NCBI GenBank assembly: GCA_030411725.1
Contig: MU839836.1
Coordinates: forward strand, 806,001-870,000
DNA: 64,000 nucleotides
From: Echria macrotheca
Taxonomy: Eukaryota; Ascomycota; Sordariomycetes; Sordariales; Schizotheciaceae
Direction: 5' to 3'
Positions 42,134 through 53,235 of this stretch are shown one piece after another. The stretch's first letter is position 1, and each line of letters opens with the position of its first letter. The position numbers and the translations under genes are program-made. The notes beneath the pieces were generated by a model. It had not been told where the DNA came from, did no database searches, and worked only from the letters and a program-made list of their open reading frames with translations.

Positions 42134-44209
42134 AACCTAACTAGCATATATGCTATGGGTGGCAACCGGCATATCCGTCTTGAATAACTTGTATATTCTA
42201 TCGTCAACGAGCCGCAGTGCCACCTTCGAGCGTGGTGGACGTTGGACGATCTCGCCACCGCGAGCACCCATAGCCCAAAGGCACGAAAAGGGTAGCCGGC
42301 GTACGGGGGATCGAAGGCCGAGTACATCGGGGAGCGCAGCCGCGAAGCGCCGCTGTCATGCTCGGCCTCGCCGTTCTTGTCACCACCGCCCGCCGAACGA
42401 AGTCATCGATTACGAAAGCGAATCCGCGGTACAACGCAATTATAACAAACGGTTACCACGGTTAAGCCAATCGGCCATACTCGACAACGTATCACAACTA
42501 ATTCTTACAAGTCGGACGGCGAGAGATCTGCTTTGGGGCCGGGGAAAGCAGATTAAATAGCGGCGCAGGGTAGTTGTCGAACAGTATTTGGCTATTAAAT
42601 TGGATTGTCAGTCATTGTAGTGAAGAGAAGAGGGAGAAAGAGGATTTATACTCTCCAACCATCATAACAGACATCTCCCGACCACCAGATCGCGGCAGAA
42701 TTGCCAAAGGCAGTGTGGACTTTTGTGGGTCACCGCTTGGATCGTCCCGGTCTTCTCGCCACGCGTCGTTTAATATCATCTGTTCAGCACAGCAGCGTTA
42801 GCGCCAAGGATCCATCATGCCGTGGCAGGCTATTTCGAAGATACCGAGCCGTCCCGACCGAGCCGCGCTGTGCGAAAGGGCGGTAGCGGGACTTCGAGGA
42901 CGGCCGGTAATATCGAGGAAGCCGTAGACTCGTAACTCTTAGACCATGGTTTCCGTATGCCAACAGGCCAGGCTACCTTCCACGCATAGCCGCGGTACCC
43001 ACTCATTGGCCGGGAGCAAGGACGCGACCAGTCTACGGGGTGGGAAAGGGGAAAGAGTAGTATGTTTCGGTCGAGGTGCGAGGAGCTTGGGGATGTGGCG
43101 AGGTGTCGGTCCCCGTCCGCGCCGTCGGGCGGTGGCGTTTGGGTTTGGTTGGGGGCGGGGCCCACGTGGATGTAACCCGATCTTGTGTCCAAGAGCCCCC
43201 GACAACCCCCCGAGACAGCGTTGGGAGCAGACGACCGCCTCTCCGCCTTCTGAACAGGCCCCGTCGCCGACGCTATCCTCTGCGAGCCTCGCTTGCATGC
43301 ATCCGTCGTCACCGCACGTGCTGTTGTGGAAGAGGTGAACTGGTTTGACACCCGTGGCAGCATCGTGGCCATGGCTGCGAGATGCTCAAAGTCGGGGATC
43401 TGGATTGCCTGCCCGTAAGCTGTGTACTTTGCTTCATTCGGCGACGGGCGGGCTCACGGACAGGTTTATAGATCAACCATCCCATAACCGCTTCATGCAG
43501 CAGATCCTCGTCCACAAAGGGGGGTTCATCCAGCTTTTTGTGAACCAGATAACAAAGTCATGACAGTGTGGCCGTCGCCGTCCGCTCCGAGTCCCTGTCT
43601 TCGCCAGCAGCAGTGCTACCAGACCGGGGCGCCAAGGCGGCTGGTCAGGGGAAGTAAACAGATAGGTTAACCTTAACCCTGGCATGCCGGCCAGACCGCG
43701 CTGCGAAGTGCAACGACGACACAATTTGTTCAACAAGCATTTTTCTTCAACCCTTTCTCCAGCTTCGTGCACGGCGAAAAGAATCCCGCAGGCAAGACCA
43801 CCGACGAATCGTCGCCTAGCACCGTTATCCCAGATACCTATTTGGGACCTAGAGGTCAAGGTTGCCTCGTTTCTATATATTGAGGATGTGATCATATTGG
43901 ATAATTACTCGCCCGAAAGCCCTTGCTACCTCGGTCACGTCCTACTCGGCAATAGCGCCCTCCCAGCCGCCTGTGATGCGCGATAGCTTCGTCTACTCCG
44001 CTACCCCAGGTACCTAGCTCGCGCTAAAAGCGCAGCCCAGCATGAAGTTGAGGCTGAGACCCAACTGATCACTCTATGTGTCTCGTCTACTTCGGGGGTA
44101 GGGATTATCAGCGTCGAGGATAACCCCTTGCAGCGTCGCCAGGCCCATGGCCAACGCTACCGACAGCCTCTTGTCCATATTACGGTTATTCCACGGCATT
44201 TGTGGCCGC
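42134..44209. repeat. Repeat mosaic without gene
   Basis: Contains 42600-42680 (TCAGTCATTGTAGTGAAGAG family), 42945-43045 (CACGCATAGCCGCGGTACCC unit) and 43155-43290 (CGATCTTGTGTCCAAGAGCC ... GCTATCCTCTGCGAG, a shortened copy of the 45.0- and 55.8-kb unit). No domain-bearing frame. Confidence 0.55.
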
Positions 44210-44604
44210 TAGCGCGTCTGTCGCAGACGATCACGGACATAGACTTGGACCAAAACTTGGCGGGTCTGAGTGACGAGAACCGGGCCACATAGGGCAAGTC
44301 GAACGAAGCCAGGAAACTGGTCACCCTCGGCGGCGCAGGAAGCGTCCGACTACGGACTTAGCAAACGGCCTCCCTCTGCCCTCCAGCTTCGTAGCATCAT
44401 TCCTGGCTGTTGTTTGGTGCTGAGAAGACAAGTCAGTTCCATATAGAGGGGACGCTCCGAAACGTCGCACGGCGCCGGGATGGGCGCGGCCGGCAGCAGT
44501 CGGCCTCCGTACATCAAAGTTTGCGGTGGTCATGCGCTGCCGTTTACGGTGCTCTCTCGATCCGCGCCGCCGCGCTCCGTCCGCCCGGCAGCGCGCCTTC
44601 GACG
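44210..44604 (-). repeat. Inverted copy of the 24346-24760 repeat
   Basis: Order of blocks is exactly reversed relative to 24.35-24.76 kb, from CGTCTGTCGCAGACGATCAC to CGATCCGCGCCGCCGCGCTC. Confidence 0.85.
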
Positions 44605-44720
44605 TCTTCACGCGCCGCGGCTTGTTGGGCTATCTTTGGCCGTATGACCGTCATGTGTTATATGTGACCACATGGGTCTTCATACCATTCCCAATGCAGA
44701 TATCACATCTAGCCTAGCTA

Positions 44721-45250
44721 TGCAACAACGCACCGTACCGTGCAAGACAGGCTACATCATGCACTACCAATTCTAGTTTCTTCCCGCCGGTGCTTGGAGC
44801 GCATTCCCCTTACATAGACTGACTATCCGTGACTCAAAAAAAAACTCACTGCGTTCGGACAAACAGCCACTCTCTAGCTCACTTTGACCAGCAAAGTTCT
44901 AGTCCATCTCTGCCGGCTACACACGGATACGGCTTCATCGACACTACGCTCGGCCTGGACTAGAGGCGGGAGAAAACCCCATTGGCGCGTGTGCCGTGGG
45001 TGGGTGCTGAGGAGTCGATAGGACGCTGGATCGGACAGTCGGACAGGAAACCACCGATCTTGTGTCCAAGAACACCCGACAACCCCCAACACAGCACCCC
45101 ATCCTCCGCGTACTAGAACTTGGTACAGGGACGAGAACCCGGTCTTTAAGCCAGCTTGACGCAAACGACCGCCTCTCCGCCCTCTTCGTCACGACAGAGG
45201 CGCTGAACGGGCACCGTCGCCGACGCTATCCTCTGCGAGCTCCGCTGTCG
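44721..45250 (+). repeat. Longest copy of the composite dispersed repeat
   Basis: Combines the 40.2-kb unit (TGCAACAACG...GGACAGTCGG) with a downstream part (TTGTGTCCAAGAACACCCGA, AACTTGGTACAGGGACGAGA, CGACCGCCTCTCCGCCCTCT, CGCTATCCTCTGCGAG) that is also present at 55685-56005. This shows that the separately dispersed short motifs are pieces of one longer sequence. Confidence 0.8.
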
Positions 45251-45780
45251 AGGGAAAGTCGAGAACGAGAGGAGTGGCGTCGAGCATCGTGGGCCTGGGA
45301 GGTCGTAAACGGAAGGAAGGCGGCGTTAAAGGAGCTTGAGAGGCCGCCTCGGTCGAGATGTGAGCGAAGGCAGTAAGCTTCTCCCTGCCAAGTCGGCCGC
45401 TCGCCCTCCCGCAAGACAAGAGGCATCATCGTTGTCGTTGCCGCTACCAGTAGGAGGCCGCCCCGCGGTAACAGATGTAAGCTCTACAGAGGCTAGACCG
45501 CGGACGAGGATTAGTGTGGTAAACTTTCACGACGCCAGTAATAATAACGTCAACGCCTTGTCACTCAGACAACGCCCCGCCCAGGTAGTGTGTTCCATTA
45601 TTCCTCGTCAGCCGCCCGAGACTCGGTGTCGAGACCCGCTTTTATCCTCTTCGTCCACGCCAAGCTTGCCCGGCTAGCCCATAGGACGCGGAGGAAGAAC
45701 GTGGCGGAACCACTAGCGTCTGAAAGGGCGAGGCGAGACCGTTGAGGGCAGCTGTCGAGTGCAGAGCGGGGCCTGCCTCG

Positions 45781-46059
45781 CCCGGCAAGGCTGACCGGCA
45801 CACTGCCTCGCGCACCCATCCCGCGATTACGCTGCTCGAAGCAGATTGTAGAGTCGGACTGGTCTGGCGTATGTTGTGGCCCTTCCAACCAAGGGGCGCG
45901 GTAGGGGATTGTCGGTGTCGAGGATTCGGCGGACAGAGAGGGCAGGGGATGACGGTCGAGGCTGGCGGGGAGAGGGTGCAAGCGATCAGCGAAGCTCTCA
46001 ACCGGGCGACCAAGGGAGGAGCTTGTCGGTCTTTTGCCGAGCAGGTCGTAGTAGAGGTG
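45781..46059 (+). repeat. ~280-bp repeat, direct copy at 57381-57617
   Basis: Shared order: GGCTGACCGGCACACTGCC, GTAGAGTCGGACTGG, GGGATTGTCGGTGTCGAGGA, GGGTGCAAGCGATCAGCGAA, CAGGTCGTAGTAG. A third, inverted, more diverged copy is at about 54960-55110. Confidence 0.8.
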
Positions 46060-46202
46060 CGCAAGTTCGCCGAGCTCCGGAGAGAGCGACCTGACATGTG
46101 GTTGCTAGTCTCTGCGTAGTGTGATCGCGAGTCGGATGCGCCTGCGCCCCTCAACCGAAACGCAGAAGGGCGACCATGTCGATTAGCAGCTGGCGCGACG
46201 CG

Positions 46203-47079
46203 TGAGCGAGTTATCTCAGGAACTCAGACCAGCTCTGTGGCGTCAACCCACAAAGACCCACTTTTCTATTTTCTGACCAATGAGAGGAGGGGAGGGTCGA
46301 CTGCCACGAGCTGGTCTGAGTCGCCGATTTGATCGGAACCGTGACCGAGGACACACTTTTTCCACCACCTGCAACAGCGACTACTACCTTACACCACTTT
46401 GGCTATACAGCACCAAAACTGATCCGGTAAGCTGCTTTAGATTCCTCTAAATCTGGCCATTCTAACGATACCCAGGGTTTTACTTGCAAGCCGGATCATA
46501 GGGTGCAGGATCAAAAGGGGTAGCCAAGTGGTCGCCTTCCTGCACCCCAACCCCTACTTATCCACGCAACTATACGCACCAGGTTGCGTAGTCTGCAAAC
46601 TGGCTTCCAGGGTTGCAACGGCCGAGGAGTCTTGGAGTTTTTTCAGATTTTTTGATCAGGTTTTGGTGGACTTGAAGGGGGTGTATCGAGAGTGAGAAAA
46701 CGTGTCCTCGGTCAGAAATTTCGATTGCCCTCTAGCTTTTGGACTTCCACTTGAGCCATCAAAATAAAAATTATATCATTAGAAAGCCTGGCTTCGTATC
46801 TATCTCAGCATCTACTTGGCATTTTGTTGTGTGTGGTGGAACAAACTCGATTCAGAAAAAGAAAAAGTCCATTTTTCAATTTTGTATGGGGCGCGTGTCC
46901 TCGGTCACGGTTCCGATCAAATCGGTGCCTCATCATTTTCTTGGGCGTGCAGGGTCGGGTGGGATTAGTCATCAATTTTGCCAGCAGCCACACACCTGGC
47001 AACAGTCTACACACCTGTCAACAGTCCGCCCATATGCACGCCCAAGAAATAAGTCTGAGTTCCTGAGATAATGAGCGAG
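46203..47079. mobile_element. Non-autonomous hAT-type DNA transposon (large MITE) with perfect 8-bp target duplication
   Basis: The element runs from 46211 to 47071 (861 bp). Its ends are exact 19-bp inverted repeats TTATCTCAGGAACTCAGAC (46211-46229 and 47053-47071). It is flanked on both sides by the identical octamer TGAGCGAG (46203-46210, 47072-47079); an 8-bp target duplication is the hallmark of the hAT superfamily. Inside is a second, perfect 31-bp inverted pair (46324-46354 and 46895-46925, core GATCGGAACCGTGACCGAGG), a hairpin GGGTGCAGGA/TCCTGCACCC (46501-46547) and a third partial copy of the TGTCCTCGGTCA motif near 46701. No transposase frame exists, so movement would need a transposase supplied in trans. 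Intact ends and duplication, together with absence of decay, point to a recent insertion compared with the surrounding repeats. Confidence 0.93.
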
Positions 47080-47387
47080 CCGAGTCAACGAATTCCAAGC
47101 GGAGATTTGCGGGGCCGCAGCTTGCAGATTGGGGGCCGTAAGGGTGCTCGACGGAATTTAGGAGAAGCTCTTGTGGACTATTGCCTGCATGAGGGCCGAC
47201 TTTGTGTGCCGTCACCTGACTTCGCGCAACCTGGCCAATTTGTAAGCGGCACGAGCCAGCGGAATTGACTGCCGCCTTCTTATCTTATCATTCTGTTGCA
47301 GTAACTACTCTCTGCACATCACCTCAACCACCCTCGGGCGCCGAACCCGGGAGACTCTCTCCTTCCACCCACCGATTTCCCCCCTTC

Positions 47388-47747
47388 GCGACGGGCCGAG
47401 ATGACCCCTCACACGAGCTCATCAAACTTACGCGCGATCACCTTCCCCACGAACTGCTCGACAAGACCACCGACATATGATGGGAGCTTTGCCGTCATCG
47501 CCTGCTGCTACCCCGATGCTTGGAGCACAGCTACCGAAGACGAGGCGATGCTTAACGGGGTCTTCGTCATAATGGTTGGAGCACAAACCCTTTCCTTTTC
47601 TCTTCCACAATGGCTGACCACCCGATCCAACAGCCAATCACTTGATTCTTCCTACGATGGAACTCTCCCCTCTTCCGACCACTGCCCTCCCCGAATTGGA
47701 TGAGAGCCCCGGCGCGTCGGTGTTTGGGGGAAAGGGGAGCAGCGGGC
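47388..47747 (+). repeat. Direct copy of the 41700-42133 repeat
   Basis: Less mutated than its partner; retains ATGGCTGACCACCC and GGGCCGAGATGACCCC. The frame read along its first part (RDDPSHELIKLTRDHLP) is conserved in both copies and may reflect an original coding sequence. Confidence 0.8.
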
Positions 47748-48723
47748 CGCCCTTCAATACACGACAACATACACTGCGCATCTGCCCCGATATCTTCTTT
47801 TCTGGCCCTCGACACGGCCTCAAATCTGCCGAGCGCTTTTTGGATACCGGTCGTTCCACCAGGTGGTAGCACTGGCGTTAGCGAGGCAAGGTTGTCGAGG
47901 GAAGGTCGAGAGCGGAGAGAAAGGAGAAGAGTAGTGTCGAGCATCGTGGGAGGGTGGTAGAGGGGAATGCGCGCAAAGGCTGCGAGCTTCTCCCGGAGGG
48001 CGGCTATCCGACAAGCCAGCCGATCCCCAAGGCGAGGTGCATTGTCGTTGCCGTTGCCGCTACCACCCTGCGGTAACCGGTAATGCCTTACTGCCTTGGC
48101 AGCGTGAGGGTCACCCGTTGGCGCCGTCGCGGTCGGTGCAGCGGCTTGCAACGAGCGTGACGGGCGAATTAGGCTGTCAGTCATTGTACTGAAGAGAAGA
48201 GGGAGGAAGGCGACTTGTACTTTCTAACCATCATGACACATCTCGTCAAGCATTGCCTCGTCTTTCGTAGCTATGCTACACTTCTCCATAGCACTTGACG
48301 CAGTAAATATCTGATCGTACGCATTTCGAAGAGAGCTCCGGCAACTGATTGGGTTCACAAGCTCAGCGCAAGGAACTATTAATTTGCTATTAAGCTTATA
48401 AACCCGCCTGCCTTCCACGGTTCCCTGATCATATCCCTCACACTTTCAGAACTAAGGAAAATTGTTCCCCTTCCATCTTCTCCGTATTTGACGGCGAAGG
48501 AACCGTCCTTCCTACGGCTCAGGCGTAAATAGGCAGGATACATTATCACGGGTCGAACGACAATGGAGCGAATGGAGCGGATGCTCAGTCGAGCCTGCCG
48601 CATATCCTCCCTCCAATCATTCACCCTCCAACGGAGACGGCTAGGAGACTTGAACGACCAAGGGCGAACCGCAAGCGTCCATGTTCGACGTGTAAGGGAT
48701 TCGCTATCTATCGCAAATCGATG
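47748..48723. repeat. Repeat fragments and a possible exon relic
   Basis: 48170-48300 belongs to the CATCATGACA...CATCTCGTCAAGCATTGCCT family. On the minus strand, 48379-48640 has a protein-like frame (VIMYPAYLRLSRRKDGSFAV, FLSSESVRDMIREPWKAGGF) that stops after ~80 codons; it is unrecognised and could be a relic belonging with the Ulp1 fragment upstream of it. Confidence 0.4.
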
Positions 48724-49326
48724 TCAGCTTGAGCGTCTCTGACGTGTCTTGTTAGGAGTGCGGGGCTTCCCGTCCCCGGTCGCAATGGCGCCTACCGTGA
48801 TTTTAGCAGGTGGCCGGGTAGAGGGAGAGAGTTCCTTACTAGTGTTGACAACCGTTTCCCCACTCATTGTGGCATCCCCATCGTCCACCTCCTCATCGTC
48901 CACATCACCACTGTCCACCTCATCGCCATCGCTGGCCCACTCACCGCCGCTTGCCTCATCACCACCGTCCACAAGAGGGTGGAGGTGCCGGTAGACATTC
49001 TCCCGCGCCGCCAGCGGCTGAAAGTGCCAGTCATCCTCCGTTGTTTCCGGCGCGGTGGCTTTCTCAATGAATCCTTCGGGGTCGAGAAGGAACACCTCAG
49101 TGAAGAACAGGGGTACAAGACCGCAATCGATGGCATTTGTCTGCTGGGGAATTTTGACCTGTACCACACGCTTATATCGAGATGAGACTTCCTTGTTGGT
49201 CTTCCGCCTGATGACTTCGCAGAAATGGCGTTTTAGCTCAGCAGCGACGACTTTGTGGCTGCTTTCACAAGAGTTAAAAAGGAGAATGCGAAACGGCAGT
49301 TTCTTCTCCTTGAAGGACTTGGACAA
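48724..49326 (-). pseudogene. Ulp1-like (C48 SUMO-protease family) peptidase fragment
   Basis: A 200-residue frame whose first ~95 residues match the C-terminal part of a Ulp1/SENP-type cysteine peptidase: RILLFNSCESSH at the position of the catalytic-aspartate strand, then VQVKIPQQTNAIDCGLVPLFF containing the oxyanion Gln and nucleophile Cys (QxxNxxDCG). The rest is an acidic, Asp/Ser-rich low-complexity tail. The upstream half with the catalytic His is missing: the frame opens at 49326, next to a dispersed repeat. The aspartate that normally follows the strand is Asn here (FNS). Ulp1 domains in fungi are often carried by DNA transposons, so this may be an element relic rather than a host deSUMOylase. 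Inactive as it stands. Confidence 0.7.
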
Positions 49327-49339
49327 AGAGGAAGGGTGA

Positions 49340-50077
49340 CAGGATACCTCGGGCGGTGACCACGATTTCGGTATGCCAACAGTTCGGGCTGCCTCCCACG
49401 CATAGCGGCGATACCAGCTTGTATTAGCCGGGACGGAGACGCGACGAGAGTGTCATTTGGGGTTGGTTGGGGACAGCCAGCTTTGCCTTCAGTACTCATC
49501 GATGAAATTGAAGCCGCAGCGTACCCAGCTAAACGATGGTGTCTCCGGGATCGCACACGGTTGGACGGACGCGGGCAACGTCGAGCGCCGTTCCGACGTT
49601 AGCTGCCAAGTTGGCCGATTACCCTCCGCGAGGCGGCAAAGCAAACAAGCGGAACTGCGGCATGAGGCGTCGATGTCCAAGGCGGCGTGGTCAGACACGC
49701 GCCGCGGATGAGTGCGGTAGGGGATCGAGGTGGAGGGTAGCACGGGACAAAGGAGCGGTTGACTGTTGAATCGGTGGTCAGTCATTGCAGTAAAGAGAGT
49801 GTGAGAAGGGGGACTGTACTCATACATCGTGGCAAATAACACATCGAGTAGGTGAGCTGGGATTGCTGAAGCCCGACCGCTGCAGAGCTGACTTGAGAAG
49901 AGATTTTATGTGAAGTCAAAGTCATCGGCGCGGAGCGAGAGTTCAAGACGCAGAAGACCGTCTCGAAGGGTGCCAGGACCCGTGCTAGCGGGGAGCAGAT
50001 CGGCAGCGGGAAGGTTTGCGCAGCTCTCAAAAAGGCGCGAACATTGTTCTGGAGAACGGGGACAAGAACCAAGATGA
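49340..50077. repeat. Repeat mosaic
   Basis: 49365-49455 is the third copy of the CACGCATAGC unit (also at 37.0 and 42.95 kb). 49760-49880 holds the TCAGTCATTGCAGTAAAGAG family, resembling 8.65-8.76 kb. 49925-50000 (CGAAGGGTGCCAGGACCCG, GAAGACCGTCTC) is the inverted partner of 57215-57295. Confidence 0.6.
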
Positions 50078-50590
50078 TCAAGTCAGCAGGCGTAAACCCG
50101 CCGCATCCTGTGGATACAACTTCTTGTCCCTCATCTCCGCCCACATCTCCCTTGCTTCAGCGACTCTCTGAGCAGCCTCCCCATGTCGCAATTCCTCACC
50201 CAGAATGGCCCGCGCTCTCAAGACGATCAGTTTGCCTCGCGCCTCAATCCTCTCCAGCAGTCTAAGCCATGAATGTAAAAAAAGATTCCGGATGTCCAGC
50301 AACAGGCCCTCGTCACGCCTTGACATCTAGCTCGACCTTCCCCCTCTTCTGAATAACCCTGTCCAGCCCCTCTTCGTCACTCGCCCGCTCCCGCTTCCTC
50401 GAACGACCTCGACTTGGGCTCCTCTCTGCCGACCCGCTGTCCGCCTGACTGCTGTCTCCGATGCCGCTGTCCAGCGGATCGTACTCCAAAAGCTTCGCGT
50501 CATTGCCGGCAGCCTCCGGTGCCTTCCTCTTCCCCGGGCTCGCGCTACGGGATCGTAACGCGGCGAGGAGTGCCGACCAGACTTCGGCGC
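50078..50590 (-). pseudogene. Diverged inverted copy of the left-edge gene tail, with an overlapping downstream frame
   Basis: From about 50590 the minus strand reads ALLAALRSRSASPGKRKAPE..., RGRSRKRERASDEEG, VIQKRGKVEL, matching the C-terminal ~95 residues of the protein at 3-428, in the same frame to a TGA at 50313. Upstream of 50590 the match stops in an unrelated repeat, so the 5' part is missing. A second frame overlaps the stop and runs on to 50078 with helical, charged content (RLLERIEARGKLIVLRARAI, EAREMWAEMRDKKLY), unlike a random shadow. It could be a downstream gene part seen only in this copy. Truncated and probably non-functional. Confidence 0.6.
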
Positions 50591-50639
50591 GGTCTAGCGA
50601 TCGCCGGTCCACTGGGGCCGGCCGTGGCCCCTAGCCTTG

Positions 50640-53225
50640 GACTATCAGCGGTCTCTATCGTTTAGATAGCGATGGGGCAGGGTAAAAGTCCGCTGCCTTG
50701 CGACACAACTCCTCCTTCTGCGGCCAGCGGTTCCTGCAATCTCGTCCCAGCAACTTCCCGCTGTAGGGAGTGGTTCTCGCCCCTCAGCGTGTGCCGAGGC
50801 GCACCAGCGACGCGGGAGCGTTGCCGTGGGCGCCGCTAAGTGGTCGGAGAGGAATGTGCTTGAGGTGCAGGAGGCGATGGATGGGGGAGCTTGAGGGCGA
50901 TGCCGGTTTCATTATCTGTATTCGGAGGTCGGGAGGTGGAGCGGCAAGGAGAATCCTCAGACACCCACGGGTGATGAGGATGGGAAGATTGAGGCAGAGC
51001 GCAAGGGGCACCCGGCGATTGCCCTGGTAATTCCAGACCATCGGGCGGACGAGGAGTCCGGCATGAAGTTTAACCGCCCGGTGCGTAGATACACATCTCT
51101 CGTCCTTTCGGCGAAAAGCAACGCTGGCGGGCATGTCAGGGTTAGGTTAATCAATTCGTCTCCAAAGGGTAACTTAGAACCACCCGTTGTCACCACAGTC
51201 CCCCAGGCTCATGAACTAAATAGACTCGGTCCTCCGGTTGCCGCACGAGCTGCGAGCGAAGCGGTGGGCTCTTCGGGCCAGAGTGACGAGAACCGGGCCA
51301 CGCAATAGGGCGGTCGATCGACCATAACTACATCGCCTGAGTTCTTCGAGAGTGTGGGACCGGACCTGTCGCCGATCGCTTACACCCTCTCTTTGCCCTC
51401 TCCGTCCGCCAAATCCTTCACGCCGACCTTCAATCCTCTAGTCACCCGCGCTGCCCTTGACAGCCACCCTCGACGTCCTCGAACCACCGCCGGAACTCCA
51501 CCACACCGATCCTCGTCCGCGGTTCTAGGTACAAGTCGTTACGACTCTTGCCTTTAGCTGTTGCGCAAATGTGGTACCGGTGCGCACTGTGTTGCCTCAC
51601 GACATATCCGTCCGTGGGCTGCTCGAGCAGCTTCAAGCCCAGCACGCACACTCGGCTTCCGCTAGATCCTGGTTGGATCAGAACCTCCTCCACGACAAGA
51701 GTTAAAGGGCGCCGAGGATCCCAACAGACATCGACGTCACGTTGCTTTCAAAAATGGGATGGACTTCGGAAAAGTCGATTATGTCTTCTAGGGACGATTG
51801 GTGACGGTGTGACGGAGCCGCCATAGTAATGGAGGTTGAGCTTGTCTGTGTGCCCTCCTGCCCGCTCGTTGTTCGGACCAGTCGAGGTGGGCTCGGATGT
51901 GCCACACTGCGACACCAACGCCGATGCTAGCGGCCTTCGACGTCTCGTCGGCCGTTGTCGCCGTTAGCTTTAACCTGTACCGCGCCTGCTATCGTGGCAT
52001 CGATATCATGGATGGGGATAGCCACACCTTACTTGGGGTCGGGCGACACAAGCCCGACTTGTCGCCCTTCAATCGGCGGTCCGCGGGACGGCGCAGCGGG
52101 CGACGACGAGGTCGTTGACGAGGGTAGGGTGCAGTCGGTCGGATGGTGAAGGAACATTGAGGACCGGGTATGGTATGTTCTGTGGTTTAACGATACTCTC
52201 CTCCGCTCGCAGTGCGCACTAACCCAAATAAACAACATTTCCACGATAACAGGAACGAAGATCGTTACAGCCATCACCTGCCCAAACCCCCAGTCATTCC
52301 CGGTATAATGACCGATCGTGGTTTCAGAATGGAGGCGCTCCAAACGCTAGCCCTCGTCGTTGTCGGTTATGCCGCCATGACGCCGCCCCGTCACCGCACG
52401 ACGTGGCATCCGACCGTCTCCGCAGCCAGTGACTGACGTGTTTTCCTCGTCCTGGACACCCATCTCATACGACAGGCGAACCAGCTCGAGAACCAGCAAC
52501 CCTCTGCCCATGACCCACCCAGCGAGCCCGAACGATGCGATTCATGCCCCTACAGCCGCTGAAGCACAATCCGCTCACGGCGAAGGGAAAATAGCAAGGC
52601 TTGCCGGATGTAGTTTTGGCGTTCTTGCTACGGTAGTACAGGCTTTTCGTCAAGTATCGCTTTCAACCCGCGCCTTCGTGGACCGCCTCGATTCAGCCTG
52701 CCACGGCGCGCTCCGAACGCAAACTGCACCAGGAGGTCTGCCTCACTCATTGAACAAGGGTGCCCACGGCCTCGCCCGCAGCGCGACAGCGTTCAACAGC
52801 CCTCTGCTGGGACCAAGAGTCGCGGACCGAGAGGATCCTCGTCCTTGCGCAATGACAATACATAAGGTGTTTCTCGGTTCAGTCTCTCTACGTTATCTAG
52901 CTAGGAGTGGCTATTACGTCACCCGCCAACTCGACAACGTTATCCCTTCTTGATCTGAAGTAGCTATTTACCCACTGTTACGTTTTTATCTGCAAGGCGA
53001 CGTTCACCAGAGCGCCGAGCTGCGTCGAGCCGTCCTCCCGCACCACCCCATCCTCCATGTCTCTGAGAATCACATTGATATACTCGCCAGCGCCAGAAAG
53101 GTAAAGTATGTAGCCAATGGCAGAGTGAAGCCGAAGAAGTCGTTCCAACGGGGGGTCAATAGATGGGTGTAAAAAAAGTGTCCTCTGAACAGGGAATTAG
53201 AGCCGAGCAGCTAAAAAGGGGTGAA
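50640..53225. repeat. Repeat mosaic without intact gene
   Basis: 51742-51850 has a near-identical direct copy at 54182-54291. 51865-52030 (GCTCGTTGTTCGGACCAG, GCGGCCTTCGACGTCTCGTC, CGCGCCTGCTATCGTGGCAT) is the fullest copy of the repeat also at 19.66, 24.28 (inverted) and 55.59 kb (inverted); its frame AVVAVSFNLYRACYRGIDIM is preserved in the 24.28-kb copy. 51280-51305 has the GAGAACCGGGCCAC motif. Otherwise nothing recognised. Confidence 0.55.
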
Positions 53226-53235
53226 ATGCTTATAT

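Noticed and set aside
46739..47071. 110-codon frame inside the MITE as a transposase remnant
   Set aside because: It runs into the terminal inverted repeat and has no DDE or hAT dimerisation motif. The element is taken as non-coding.
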